Shown piece by piece: positions 33,532-42,476 of a stretch of DNA of 64,000 nt. The translations under genes were made by a program, and so were the position numbers. The stretch is from contig NZ_CP022121.1 of assembly GCF_002224645.1 (NCBI RefSeq), positions 1,866,501-1,930,500 on the forward strand, read 5' to 3'. This DNA is from Dehalobacterium formicoaceticum (GTDB taxonomy: Bacteria > Bacillota > Dehalobacteriia > Dehalobacteriales > Dehalobacteriaceae). The notes under the pieces are model-generated. The model was not told the origin of the DNA. It worked only from the letters and a program-made list of their open reading frames with translations, and made no database searches. Each line of letters begins with the position of its first letter. Positions within the stretch are counted from its first letter, which is position 1.

Positions 33532-33726
33532 GTGACCCAGTCAGAGGATCAAAAGATTATGGTTGGATCTGAATATAATTTTGATTTTTTAAACAGGGGA
33601 GATGTTGAGAAACTATCTAAATCCTTTATGAAGGAGAAAACCGTTTACGCATTAAAGGAGACAGTTTTTGATTCAGGAACATTAGAGACTAAAGTATCAA
33701 GACTAAGGATTATTGATATCGAATAA
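33532..33726 (+). CDS. Hypothetical protein, probably 5'-truncated
   Basis: The frame is open from 33481 (right after a TAG), and the protein-like stretch IFRVDGKEFFGRLKV precedes the first possible start, GTG 33532, which has no ribosome site. The gene probably lost its 5' end when the IS3 element at 33281-33412 entered. The C-terminal part ends RLRIIDIE. The family is unknown. Confidence 0.45.
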   Translation: MTQSEDQKIMVGSEYNFDFLNRGDVEKLSKSFMKEKTVYALKETVFDSGTLETKVSRLRIIDIE

Positions 33727-33816
33727 GGATGGAGCTATATCGAAAATTGTCGAAATTTTTATCAAGGAATGTTACTTCCTTTTGGCGAATTGTGTAGCAA
33801 AAAGGAGGTGTGCGTG

Positions 33817-34011
33817 ATGAATGGGATGGAAGAATTAACTAACATGATAGCGTTAGATAGTTTTAGGCTAGAAACAATTATTAGCTTATTGCTTGAAAAA
33901 GGTATTATTGGCAAGGAAGAATATGAAAATAAAATTTTTAGTTTTATTGAACGCGGTGAAGACGAAGAAGCTAAAGCTAGGTTTAAACAAATAATTAAAG
34001 AACAGTTTTGA
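33817..34011 (+). CDS. Hypothetical small acidic protein, 64 residues
   Basis: ATG 33817 follows AAAGGAGGTG. The product is all-helical (MNGMEELTNMIALDSFRLET). A terminator follows directly. The family is unknown. Confidence 0.6.
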   Translation: MNGMEELTNMIALDSFRLETIISLLLEKGIIGKEEYENKIFSFIERGEDEEAKARFKQIIKEQF

Positions 34012-34035
34012 AAAAGGAGCCTTCGGGCTCTTTTT
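34011..34035 (+). terminator. Intrinsic terminator before the packaging region
   Basis: GAGCC-TTCG-GGCTC (34017-34030) is flanked by A-rich and TTTTT (34031-34035) arms. It separates the early from the late operon. Confidence 0.85.
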
Positions 34036-34060
34036 CTATTTATTCGGCTGGGGCACAACG

Positions 34061-34075
34061 GCGGGGGAAACCCGC
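34061..34075. other. GC-rich hairpin before HNH, weak cos-site candidate
   Basis: GCGGG-GGAAA-CCCGC lies in a GC-rich gap (34036-34107) between the terminator and the HNH gene. Cohesive-end sites of HK97-like phages often lie near HNH and terS. Another perfect hairpin, TCCAAAAA-CT-TTTTTGGA (34451-34468), precedes terS. Only position supports either as cos. Confidence 0.25.
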
Positions 34076-34107
34076 TTCCGGGATCACTAAGGGATTGGGA
34101 GGGAACA

Positions 34108-34398
34108 ATGAACACTCCATTCTACAAAAAGCCACGGTGGAAACGTAAAAGAGCAAAGATACTTAAGCGCGATGAGTATATGTGCAGGGAATGCAAAAGA
34201 TATGGAAAGACTACTCCTGCTACTACGGTACACCATATTCATCCGCTTGATTCTTACCCAGAGCTTGCATTAGTGAGCAACAATTTAATAAGTCTATGTG
34301 CGACTTGCCATGACGCAATGCACGATCGCACAAGCAGGGAGCTTACGGGAGCGGGAGATCAGTGGATGCAAAGGGTATCCCCCCCATCCCAAAATTAA
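34108..34398 (+). CDS. HNH endonuclease of the packaging module
   Basis: A 96-residue nuclease. It has the pattern CRECKRYGKTTPATTVHHIH, then NLISLCATCHDAMH, so two CxxC zinc pairs and the HH...N...H catalytic set are present. Such genes beside terminase aid cos cleavage in HK97-like phages. GGGAGGG precedes the ATG. Confidence 0.9.
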   Translation: MNTPFYKKPRWKRKRAKILKRDEYMCRECKRYGKTTPATTVHHIHPLDSYPELALVSNNLISLCATCHDAMHDRTSRELTGAGDQWMQRVSPPSQN

Positions 34399-34480
34399 TA
34401 AAATAAATGCTGGGGACCGGTAAGGGGAACTCTTTCCAATAGAGCGGTCTTCCAAAAACTTTTTTGGAGAGGTGAGAGGC

Positions 34481-34828
34481 GTGGCAATTGCAGCGAAGGA
34501 AACTATTAAAAGAGCTACCATAAGGGATATGAAAAAATTAGGAACTCATAAACCTGAGTTTAACAGACTTATAGATATCTACGCAGAATTAGTCCATCAA
34601 TACCAAAGAGCCGTTGCGGATTTTGAGGAGAGTGGTTATCAATACGAAACTGAAACCGCTGCAGGTAACCCGAAGAAATCTGGGATTGTTAGTACGATGG
34701 AAAATTTACGCAAAGATATTTTGGCATACTCCGACCGGCTATGCCTCAATCCAAAATCCCTAGAAACGGTCACTGTTGAAGTCCCTAAGAAATCTAAATT
34801 GGCGGAAGCATTGAGTGGCCTTGGATAA
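34481..34828 (+). CDS. Phage terminase small subunit (P27 family-like)
   Basis: A 115-residue helical DNA-recognition subunit. It begins [20 protein letters not shown] and includes [19 protein letters not shown], with a C-terminal [12 protein letters not shown] segment typical of P27-type TerS. GTG 34481 follows GAGAGGTGA. It overlaps the large subunit by 14 bp. Confidence 0.85.
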   Translation: MAIAAKETIKRATIRDMKKLGTHKPEFNRLIDIYAELVHQYQRAVADFEESGYQYETETAAGNPKKSGIVSTMENLRKDILAYSDRLCLNPKSLETVTVEVPKKSKLAEALSGLG

Positions 34829-36539
34829 AAAACATAAGAATTACGATGTTGTTGTTGAGTATGCCAAAAGTATTGTCGAAGGCCGAAAGATCGCATGTAT
34901 AGAACAAATTCAAGGATGCCAAAGATTTTATAGAGACTTAAAAAATCCCGATTATGAATTTAACCCGAAAGATGCAGAATTTGTTATCGGGATAATTGAA
35001 AAAACCTTCGTCCACATGCAGGGCGAGAGACTAGATGGCACACCACTTAGAGGGGAGCCTTTTTTATTGGAGCCGTTTCATAAATTCCAGGTGTATAACT
35101 TGCTGGGTTTTCATCACAAGGGAACGAGAATCCGTCGGTTTAAAGAAGGTTTTATTTATATCCCAAGAAAGAACATCAAAACATCTTTTGCTGCAGCTCT
35201 TGCTTGGGCGTTGGGATTATTAGAAAGAAAAAGCGGATCGAAGGTTTATATTACGGCGGCTGCTCTAAAACAATCCCTTGAGAGTTTTAATTTTATAAAC
35301 TTCAATCTTGATCAAATGGGGGAAAAGCAAAACTTCCGGGTGATTGACAATAACCAGGAGCACAGCATCCAGGGGGGCCTTGGTGATGGATCAATTTTTA
35401 TCCAAGCATTAGCCGCCAGCCCGGATAAGCAAGACTCTCTTAACTGCAACATAGGGATTGCTGATGAGATCCATGCTTATAAATCACCTAAGCAGTACAA
35501 CATCATCAAGGAGGCCATGAAGGCATACACCAATAAGCTGATGATAGGCATCACCACCGCCGGCGATGACATGACAAGCTTTTGTTATCAACGGCTCCAA
35601 TACTGCAAAAAGATCCTGGATGGTACCGTGAAGGACGAAGCTTGTTTTGTTTTTATCTGCAAAGCTGATCAGGACGAAAATGGCGATGTCGAATACACTA
35701 ACCCGCGGATCCACGAAATGGCCAATCCTGCTTATGGGGTTTCTATTCGGCCCCAAGATATTATGAACGATGCCATGCAAGCGCAGAATGATCCGCAACA
35801 GAGAAAAGACTTTTTTGCTAAGTCACTAAATGTTTATACATCGGCTATGAGGGCTTATTTCAACATTGAGGAATTTAGGGCTTCGGACCGAAAGTATAAC
35901 TGGACGCTGGCAGAATTAGCCCAGATGCCAATTACTTGGTTTGGTGGAGCTGACTTATCAAAACTTCATGATCTTACATCGTCAGCGCTTTATGGGTGTT
36001 ACCAAGACATTGATATAATCATTTCTCATGCCTGGTTTCCTGTAGTAGCTGCTCATCGGAAAGCAGACGAAGACAATATACCTTTATTTGGCTGGAAAGA
36101 TGATGGATGGCTTGATATGAGCAATAACCCAACAGTCAATCATGCCGAAATAGTAAACTGGTTTAAGTCCATGAGAACAAAGGGGCATAAGATTAAAGAA
36201 GTTGGTCACGACCGGAAGTTTTGCCGGGAATATTTCTTGGGCATGAAGCAGGCCGGCTTTTCGATAATTGACCAGCCACAGTATTTTTATAAAAAATCTG
36301 AGGGGTTCCGGAGGATAGAACAAAAAGCAAAAGACGGTAAATTGTACTATTTACACTCTGATGCTTTTGAGTATTGCGTCCAGAACGTTCGAGCGATAGA
36401 AAAGACCGATGACATGATCCAATACGAAAAGGTTATGCCTGAACAGCGGATAGATATTTTTGATGCCGCTGTTTTTGCGTGTGTAAGGATGTTAGAAAAC
36501 TTAGAGAAATCACAAAGGGCCAGGAAGTGGCTTGATTAA
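34815..36539 (+). CDS. Phage terminase large subunit
   Basis: DNA packaging motor and nuclease. The ATPase domain has the Walker A-like [14 protein letters not shown] (near residue 120) and Walker B IGIADEIH (near 212). The nuclease domain has [13 protein letters not shown] (near 376) and a C-terminal [11 protein letters not shown]. The 574-residue length is normal for the HK97/P27-linked group. GTG 34815 or TTG 34821 is the start; the ribosome site is weak, consistent with coupling to terS. Confidence 0.95.
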   Translation: MALDKKHKNYDVVVEYAKSIVEGRKIACIEQIQGCQRFYRDLKNPDYEFNPKDAEFVIGIIEKTFVHMQGERLDGTPLRGEPFLLEPFHKFQVYNLLGFHHKGTRIRRFKEGFIYIPRKNIKTSFAAALAWALGLLERKSGSKVYITAAALKQSLESFNFINFNLDQMGEKQNFRVIDNNQEHSIQGGLGDGSIFIQALAASPDKQDSLNCNIGIADEIHAYKSPKQYNIIKEAMKAYTNKLMIGITTAGDDMTSFCYQRLQYCKKILDGTVKDEACFVFICKADQDENGDVEYTNPRIHEMANPAYGVSIRPQDIMNDAMQAQNDPQQRKDFFAKSLNVYTSAMRAYFNIEEFRASDRKYNWTLAELAQMPITWFGGADLSKLHDLTSSALYGCYQDIDIIISHAWFPVVAAHRKADEDNIPLFGWKDDGWLDMSNNPTVNHAEIVNWFKSMRTKGHKIKEVGHDRKFCREYFLGMKQAGFSIIDQPQYFYKKSEGFRRIEQKAKDGKLYYLHSDAFEYCVQNVRAIEKTDDMIQYEKVMPEQRIDIFDAAVFACVRMLENLEKSQRARKWLD

Positions 36540-36556
36540 AGGTAGGTGGGGCTTAG

Positions 36557-37744
36557 ATGGGAAAATGGCGCATGAGCACAAAGATGAGAGATGCTCATGC
36601 AGAAAAAAGGAGCACAACGTCGTGGCTTTGCTCTGTTGATGCTTATAACATGCTGACAGCGGGGCCGTATACTCGGCTGGCTGATTGCCCTGAGGTACGC
36701 ATGTGTGCAAATGTTTACGCTGATCTCATTAGCAATATGACGCTATACCTGATGCAAAACACCGCTAAAGGCGATGTCCGCATCCGCAATGAGATGTCCA
36801 AAAAATTGGACATCGAGCCCAATAGACTAATGACCCGAAAAACATTTATGTATAACTTGGTTAACACGCTAATGCTGGCTGGGGAAGGGAATCAGGTTAC
36901 CTATCCAAGATTTAGAGATGACCTGATTGACAATTTAGAACCATTAAGACCATCCCGGATTAGCTTTATGGATACTGACGACGGCTATCTGATCAGGTAT
37001 GGCGATAAATATTTTAGCCCGGATGAGGTACTGCATTTTACTATTAATCCTGATTCGGATAGACCTTGGATCGGTACCGGGTACAAAGCGGTCTTAAAGG
37101 ACGTAATTAAAGGATTGCGCCAAGCTGGGGAGACAAAGCAAGCGCTCATGGAGAGCCCTGCACCATCTATCATCGTCAAGGTTGACGGATTGACTGAAGA
37201 GTTTGCGAGCAAAGAAGGCCGGCAAAAGCTATCATCCCAATATCTAGATAGTAGCGAGAATGGGAGGCCATGGTTTATCCCATCTGAAGCTTTTGAAATT
37301 GAACAAATCAAGCCATTGACATTAAACGATCTGGCAATTGCCAAAAACTTAGAGATTGACAAAAGGACGGTTGCCGGAATCTTCGGTGTGCCACCTTTTT
37401 TAGTTGGTGTCGGTGATTTTAACGCCGAGGAGTACAATAATTTCGTTGGATCCAGGATCATGTCGAAGGCGAAAGGAATTGAACAGGAACTGACACGAAA
37501 GCTGCTATATTCGCCTGATCTTTACTGGAAATTCAACTCCCGAAGCTTATACTCATACAGCTTAAGTGATATCATCTCAGCCGGAGGGGCCATGAATGAC
37601 CGGGGCGCCATGAGTAGGAATGAGTGGCGGGATTGGATTGGCATGTCACCCAGGGAAGACATGGAAGAGCTGCTTATGCTGGAAAATTATTTGCCGACCA
37701 ACAAACTGGGTGATCAGAAAAAGTTGAATGGGGGTGATGAATAA
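36557..37744 (+). CDS. HK97-family portal protein
   Basis: A 395-residue dodecameric portal through which DNA enters the head. YPRFRDDLIDNLEPLRPSRI, EVLHFTINPDSDRPWIGTGY and GVPPFLVGVGDFNAEEYNNF are typical of HK97 portals. It lies between terL and the protease, and its stop directly abuts the next GTG. Confidence 0.92.
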   Translation: MGKWRMSTKMRDAHAEKRSTTSWLCSVDAYNMLTAGPYTRLADCPEVRMCANVYADLISNMTLYLMQNTAKGDVRIRNEMSKKLDIEPNRLMTRKTFMYNLVNTLMLAGEGNQVTYPRFRDDLIDNLEPLRPSRISFMDTDDGYLIRYGDKYFSPDEVLHFTINPDSDRPWIGTGYKAVLKDVIKGLRQAGETKQALMESPAPSIIVKVDGLTEEFASKEGRQKLSSQYLDSSENGRPWFIPSEAFEIEQIKPLTLNDLAIAKNLEIDKRTVAGIFGVPPFLVGVGDFNAEEYNNFVGSRIMSKAKGIEQELTRKLLYSPDLYWKFNSRSLYSYSLSDIISAGGAMNDRGAMSRNEWRDWIGMSPREDMEELLMLENYLPTNKLGDQKKLNGGDE

Positions 37745-38320
37745 GTGAACCGAACGATTAGGCAGGCCCGGAGTTTGCAGACTCAATTCCGGGCGGTAGC
37801 TGCTGACGGTGAAAAATATATCGAAGGTTATTTTGCGGTTTTTGGATCCAACTATGAGTTATGGCCGGGAGCATCTGAGAGCATCGACCCACATGCTTTT
37901 GATGGTGCTTTGTCCGATGATATCAGGGGCTTAATAGACCACAAAACCTGGCTGGTACTTGGCAGAAATAAAGCTGGAACCCTTGAACTAAAGGTTGATG
38001 AGCGGGGGCTATGGGGGCAAATCAAGATCAACCAATCAGATGTGGATGCAATGAATCTTTATGCAAGAGTCGAGCGTGGTGATGTTGATCAGTGCAGTTT
38101 TGGCTTTGATATCTTGGAGGAGGAAACGGAGTGGAGAGATGATGGATCTATCCACTGGACGATTAAGAAAGTGAAACTTTATGAGGTCAGCTGCGTAACC
38201 TTCCCGGCTTATGAAGACACTTCCATTGCCGCCCGGAAAAATGATTATGACCAGATAAAAAACCGCCAAATACAAGTATGGCGGGAATCTATGAAAGTGA
38301 GGTTGAAAAAATGGCATTAA
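37745..38320 (+). CDS. HK97-family prohead protease
   Basis: A 191-residue serine protease that trims the capsid scaffold. It has EGYFAVFGSNYELWPGASE, the catalytic His of LIDHKTWLVLGR (near residue 65) and Ser of DQCSFGF (near 118). The GTG start follows GGGGGTGATGAATAA. It overlaps the capsid gene by 10 bp. Confidence 0.9.
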   Translation: MNRTIRQARSLQTQFRAVAADGEKYIEGYFAVFGSNYELWPGASESIDPHAFDGALSDDIRGLIDHKTWLVLGRNKAGTLELKVDERGLWGQIKINQSDVDAMNLYARVERGDVDQCSFGFDILEEETEWRDDGSIHWTIKKVKLYEVSCVTFPAYEDTSIAARKNDYDQIKNRQIQVWRESMKVRLKKWH

Positions 38321-40014
38321 AACAACTGATATTGAACAAGCGTATGTCAGACTTAAAAAGTCAGCTTGAAATTCTGAGGGCAAAAGACGCTGACTTTGCG
38401 ACAAGAAAGGCAGCTCTGGAGGTCCGCGAAACCGAGCTTGAAGTAGCAGTAAACGAAATCACTGAGGAAACACCGGAAGAAGATAAGGCTGTCGTTGATG
38501 AGTCTGTAGCTGCCTTTGAAGCTGATCAGGAAGCCCTTGGAACTGAGCAAGCCGAGAATGAAGTAGCAAAGAAAAAGCTGGAAGATGAAATCCAGACACT
38601 ACAAAAAGAGTTAGATGAAATCGATAGCCGAGCAAAAACGCTATCTGCAAAAACCGAAGAACAGGAAGAAAGAAAGGGTGATAAAAGAATGACGACCAGA
38701 ATTAACTTTTACGGCATGAACCATGCGGAGAGGGATGCCTTTTTTGCCCGCGATGATGTAAGAAACTTCATTGATGAAGTGCGAGCAATAAAAACGAGGG
38801 GTATCTCCAATGGAGGCTTGACCGTGCCGGACGACATGCTGGAAATCCTGCGTAACAATATGGAGCAGTACAGTAAATTAATTAAGTATGTGAATGTAAA
38901 ATCTGTTGGAGGTATCGCAAGACAAAATATCATGGGTGCAGCACCGGAAGGTATCTGGATGGAAGCTGAAGGAGAACTGAATGAGCTGGACATGACGCTT
39001 AATCAGATCGAGGTTGACGGTTACATGGTCGGTGGGATCATCTGGGTACATAATAATTTGCTAAAAGACAGCGACATTGCCCTTGGAAGCGAGATTATGG
39101 ACCAACTCGGCAAAGCGATCGGCAAAGGTGTTGACAGAGGGGTCCTCTTTGGTACCGGTGTTAAGATGCCTCTTGGCATTGTTACCCGACTGGCCCAGAC
39201 ATCTGCTCCATCTGACTGGGGAACTTATGCTCCTGCTTGGACTGATCTGCATAGCACAAACATCAAAAAACTTAATATCAACGGCGCAACGGGCGCGGGA
39301 TTTTACGCTGACCTGATCGCAGCTCTTGGTATTGCCAGCCCCGCATATTCTGATGGTCGCGTATTTTGGGTGATGAACCGCAAGACACACATCAATATAA
39401 TGACTAAGGCATTAGCGTTTGATGCGGGGGCAGCTCTCGTGGCTGGTGTAAGTAGTCAGATGCCTATTTTAGGGGGCACTATCGAAGAATTAGAAATCGT
39501 GGGTGATAATGAGATAATCGGCGGCTTTGGATCCTTATACTTGTTAGCCGAAAGAGAAGGATCCGCGGTTGAAAGTTCGGAGCATGCAAGATTTGTTAAG
39601 AATCAGACCGGATTTAAGGGTTATGCCAGATATGACGGAATGCCGGTATTTGGGGAGGCTTTTGTGATGGTATCATTCGACGAAACAGATGCGGCAACAA
39701 GCAGTACATTCCATGTTGACTATGCCAATGTTGATATCGGTACTTTGGCAGTGACTTCTGCTGCGTCTGCAACTAAATCCGGAGACACCATCATTACAGT
39801 TGCTGGAAAGGAAAGCTCTGGCACTACACTGGCTTATAAAGTGGCAGGTAAGGCCATCAGTGTTAGTAACGGATCTAAACTTGTTGGCTTTACAGCTTGG
39901 GATGGTGACGATGAGATCACCGCTGCAACCGGAACGATTATTACGGTGGTTGAGCTTAATGATGATAACAGAGCAATTAAGGTAGGTAGCTGTTCTGTTG
40001 TAGCTAAAGCTTAA
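38311..40014 (+). CDS. HK97-type major capsid protein with scaffold region and extra C-terminal domain
   Basis: A 567-residue precursor. Residues 1-125 form a charged coiled-coil delta (scaffold) region, removed by the protease. The HK97 fold runs from about 140 to 465 (RGISNGGLTVPDDMLEILRN; MPVFGEAFVMVSFDET). A beta-rich, Ser/Thr/Gly-rich domain of about 90 residues follows, absent from minimal HK97 capsids, and may decorate the shell. ATG 38311 is chosen over 38278. An in-frame ATG at 38689 coincides with the scaffold/shell border. Confidence 0.9.
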   Translation: MALKQLILNKRMSDLKSQLEILRAKDADFATRKAALEVRETELEVAVNEITEETPEEDKAVVDESVAAFEADQEALGTEQAENEVAKKKLEDEIQTLQKELDEIDSRAKTLSAKTEEQEERKGDKRMTTRINFYGMNHAERDAFFARDDVRNFIDEVRAIKTRGISNGGLTVPDDMLEILRNNMEQYSKLIKYVNVKSVGGIARQNIMGAAPEGIWMEAEGELNELDMTLNQIEVDGYMVGGIIWVHNNLLKDSDIALGSEIMDQLGKAIGKGVDRGVLFGTGVKMPLGIVTRLAQTSAPSDWGTYAPAWTDLHSTNIKKLNINGATGAGFYADLIAALGIASPAYSDGRVFWVMNRKTHINIMTKALAFDAGAALVAGVSSQMPILGGTIEELEIVGDNEIIGGFGSLYLLAEREGSAVESSEHARFVKNQTGFKGYARYDGMPVFGEAFVMVSFDETDAATSSTFHVDYANVDIGTLAVTSAASATKSGDTIITVAGKESSGTTLAYKVAGKAISVSNGSKLVGFTAWDGDDEITAATGTIITVVELNDDNRAIKVGSCSVVAKA

Positions 40015-40032
40015 TCCGAAAGGGTGAGTTAA

Positions 40033-40308
40033 ATGGACGCATCAATTACGGTGGCTTTGGTCAAAGAGAGATTGGGTATAAAGTCAAATGTACGCGATAC
40101 TTATCTGACCGCCATTGTTGACGGCGTACTTAAGGAGCTTGAAGATGAGAAAGGGTTAGCACTTGATGACGCTAACCCTTATCATTTAATGTTTACTGTT
40201 GACTACGCGACATGGCGGTATCAGAGCAGGGACAAAGATACCGGGATGCCAAGACATCTGCAATACAGGCTGCATAATCTATTTATCCATGCGAGGGATG
40301 TAGACTGA
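40033..40308 (+). CDS. Head-tail connector protein (gp6-like)
   Basis: A 91-residue, mainly helical protein (ITVALVKERLGIKSNVRDTY) that matches the phage gp6/gp15-type connector ring. GGGTGAG precedes the start, and its stop overlaps the next ATG. The position after the capsid supports the call. Confidence 0.8.
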   Translation: MDASITVALVKERLGIKSNVRDTYLTAIVDGVLKELEDEKGLALDDANPYHLMFTVDYATWRYQSRDKDTGMPRHLQYRLHNLFIHARDVD

Positions 40309-40610
40309 TGACGTATGATTATGAATTAACTCTGATTAATCAGACATACCAGCAAAGCGATTCAGTAGGAAATCAAATCCCCGATGAGACTAAGACAACC
40401 GTTCTTTGTGACGTAAAATCAGCCGGGAGAAGTGAGTTTTATAATGCCGCAGTAGTTAATTTTAAACCCGAAAAGGTATTTATCATGCACGGTTATGAAT
40501 ATAACGGGGAAAGGTTAGTTGAGTTTGAGGGGGTACGTTATCATGTAATCAGGACCTATCAGGTAGATTTTGAGGAAATTGAACTGATATGTGAGAGGAG
40601 GATAAAATGA
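40308..40610 (+). CDS. Head-closure / head-tail adaptor protein
   Basis: A 100-residue beta-rich protein (YELTLINQTYQQSDSVGNQI, then TTVLCDVKSAGRSEFYNA) that fits the SPP1 gp16/DUF3599-like head closure group. It overlaps the connector by one base. Confidence 0.75.
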   Translation: MTYDYELTLINQTYQQSDSVGNQIPDETKTTVLCDVKSAGRSEFYNAAVVNFKPEKVFIMHGYEYNGERLVEFEGVRYHVIRTYQVDFEEIELICERRIK

Positions 40611-41003
40611 TTGAGTAAGATTAGTATTAATAAATTAGCAAAAGAGATTGCAAGTGAGTTAGAAAAATATTCCTCTAACATCGTGGAAAAAATTGATGTA
40701 TCCAGTGAAAAGATTGGGAAGAAAGCAGTTAAGGCGTTAAAAGATACATCACCTAAAGACACAGGTGACTATTCAAAAAGCTGGCGCATGTCGAGTATCG
40801 AAAAAGGTAAGGGGTCACAGATCACGGCGCGAAGGATTATACATTCAAAAGAGCCTTTTTATCGGCTGACTCATTTACTGGAACACGGGCATGCGAAAGC
40901 AAATGGAGGGAGGGTTGAGGGACGGCCGCATATTGAACCGGTAGAAAGGATGGTTGTCGAGGAATTTGTCAGTGAAGTTGAGGGGGTGATAAAGAATGGT
41001 TGA
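40611..41003 (+). CDS. HK97 gp10-like tail/neck protein
   Basis: A 130-residue protein with KALKDTSPKDTGDYSKSWRM and the C-terminal HLLEHGHAKANGGRVEGRPH, the hallmark of the HK97-gp10 family (neck or tail completion). The TTG start follows GAGAGGAGG. It overlaps the next gene by 8 bp. Confidence 0.85.
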   Translation: MSKISINKLAKEIASELEKYSSNIVEKIDVSSEKIGKKAVKALKDTSPKDTGDYSKSWRMSSIEKGKGSQITARRIIHSKEPFYRLTHLLEHGHAKANGGRVEGRPHIEPVERMVVEEFVSEVEGVIKNG

Positions 41004-41301
41004 TCTATATTCTTTGTTGCAGGAAACCGGAATGCCTGTAGCTTATCACCATTTTAAAGAGAAACAAACACCGCCCTATCTTGTCTATATGTTCGATGAA
41101 TCAGATAATTATGAAGCAGATAACAAGACGTATCATGCGATTAACCATTACAAGGTCGAATTATATACCGTGATAAAGAGCCCGCTAATTGAAGGATCAG
41201 TTGAGGCTCTTTTTGATGCTAATGAAATCATTTATGAAAAGCTGGAAGCTTACATCGAAAGCGAAGACCTGTATCAAGTGTTTTATGATATAACAATTTA
41301 A
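40996..41301 (+). CDS. Tail terminator-like protein
   Basis: A 101-residue protein in the tail-completion position. The pattern GMPVAYHHFKEKQTPPYLVY and YKVELYTVIKSP resembles small minor-capsid/tail terminator proteins of clostridial siphophages. The specific role rests on position. Confidence 0.7.
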   Translation: MVDLYSLLQETGMPVAYHHFKEKQTPPYLVYMFDESDNYEADNKTYHAINHYKVELYTVIKSPLIEGSVEALFDANEIIYEKLEAYIESEDLYQVFYDITI

Positions 41302-41324
41302 ATTAAAATCGGGAGGAATGTCAA

Positions 41325-41891
41325 ATGGGTAATAAAGTAAAATACGGTTTAAAGAACGTGCATTATGCGCCAATTACAGATACAGCTGGCGTGATAACTT
41401 ATGGTGTTCCGGTAAAGATCCCAGGAGCGGTCAATTTGGTAGCAAACCCACAAGGTGATAAGTCTGAGTTTTATGCTGATGACATTGCTTATTTTGTTCA
41501 GAATGCCAATAACGGCTATGAAGGCACCTTGGAATTGGCCTTAATCCCGGATCAATTTAAAAAGGATTGCCTGGGCTACAAGGAAGATGAAAACGGGGTG
41601 TTATTTGAAGATACTTTTGCCGTGGCAAAGCCTTTTGCGCTTTTGTATGAATTCAACGGTGACGCAAATGCAATCAGACATGTATTTTATAACGTTACTG
41701 CTGCCAGACCTAATGAGGAAGGCACGACCAAAGGACAGACCATTGAGGTCAAAACGGAAACCCTGGCTATTACCGCCAGCCCCGCGATTGATACGGGGTA
41801 TGTTAAAGCGAAGGCAGAACCTGCACAAGCTGTGGCTTATGAAGCTTGGTATACTAATGTGTATGAATTTGAAGCGGTTATTACACCTTAA
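41325..41891 (+). CDS. Major tail protein (phi13-like)
   Basis: A 188-residue tail tube subunit. It starts GNKVKYGLKNVHYAPITDTA and has KIPGAVNLVANPQGDKSEFY and NNGYEGTLELALIPDQF, all characteristic of the phi13-type tail protein. GGGAGGAATG precedes the ATG. Confidence 0.9.
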   Translation: MGNKVKYGLKNVHYAPITDTAGVITYGVPVKIPGAVNLVANPQGDKSEFYADDIAYFVQNANNGYEGTLELALIPDQFKKDCLGYKEDENGVLFEDTFAVAKPFALLYEFNGDANAIRHVFYNVTAARPNEEGTTKGQTIEVKTETLAITASPAIDTGYVKAKAEPAQAVAYEAWYTNVYEFEAVITP

Positions 41892-41908
41892 TTGGAGTTG
41901 ATTTGTTA

Positions 41909-42256
41909 ATGGAAAAAATATTAACAATAGACGGGCGCCAGGTGAAGTTTAAATCCACCGGCGCCTTTCTGTTAAAGTACAAAGCGCAATTTGGAAGGGA
42001 TGCTCTGCAAGATCTTTATAAGCTGCAAACCGCTATCGATAAAAACAATGAAATAATCAATGTTGAGGCGCTTGACCTGGAAGTAATGTATAATATCGCG
42101 TGGAGCTTGGCAAAGACGGCGGATCCATCCTTGCCCCCGCCAATTGAATGGTTGGATACTTTTAGTGAATTTCCGCTCAATGACATCATCCCTGAGCTTC
42201 AGGAAATGATCCAAAGATGTTTATCCAGCACGGTATCAAGTAAAAAAAAAGCGTAG
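41909..42256 (+). CDS. Tail assembly chaperone (gpG-like)
   Basis: A 115-residue chaperone starting EKILTIDGRQVKFKSTGAFL, with YKAQFGRDALQDL. It ends in a lysine run encoded by A9 (42242-42250) just before TAG. Its 3' end is the -1 frameshift site that yields the longer gpGT product. It lies between the tail tube and tape measure genes, as in lambda-like tails. Confidence 0.85.
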   Translation: MEKILTIDGRQVKFKSTGAFLLKYKAQFGRDALQDLYKLQTAIDKNNEIINVEALDLEVMYNIAWSLAKTADPSLPPPIEWLDTFSEFPLNDIIPELQEMIQRCLSSTVSSKKKA

Positions 42257-42462
42257 ATGATGATGAGACCTCTTTTGAGCTGACCACGGAAACACTGATG
42301 CTCCGGGCAATTGAAAGAGGTCTAACTTTACGTGATTTTGAGGATCTAACCTTTGGAACGATAGCAGGCTTTATCATCACTTATAATAATGAACATCTTA
42401 AAGATAATGAACGCATCGATATAGTGCGAGATGCGGCCCAGGCAGACTTTGATAATTTTTGA
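42242..42462 (+). CDS. Frameshift extension of the tail chaperone (gpT part)
   Basis: A -1 shift on the A9 run leads into a frame reading SVDDDETSFELTTETLMLRA, then IERGLTLRDFEDLTFGTIAG and on to TGA 42460-42462. It has no start codon with a ribosome site of its own. Length, position and content fit the gpGT extension of siphophage tail chaperones. Confidence 0.85.
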
Positions 42463-42476
42463 TTGGAGGTGGAATC

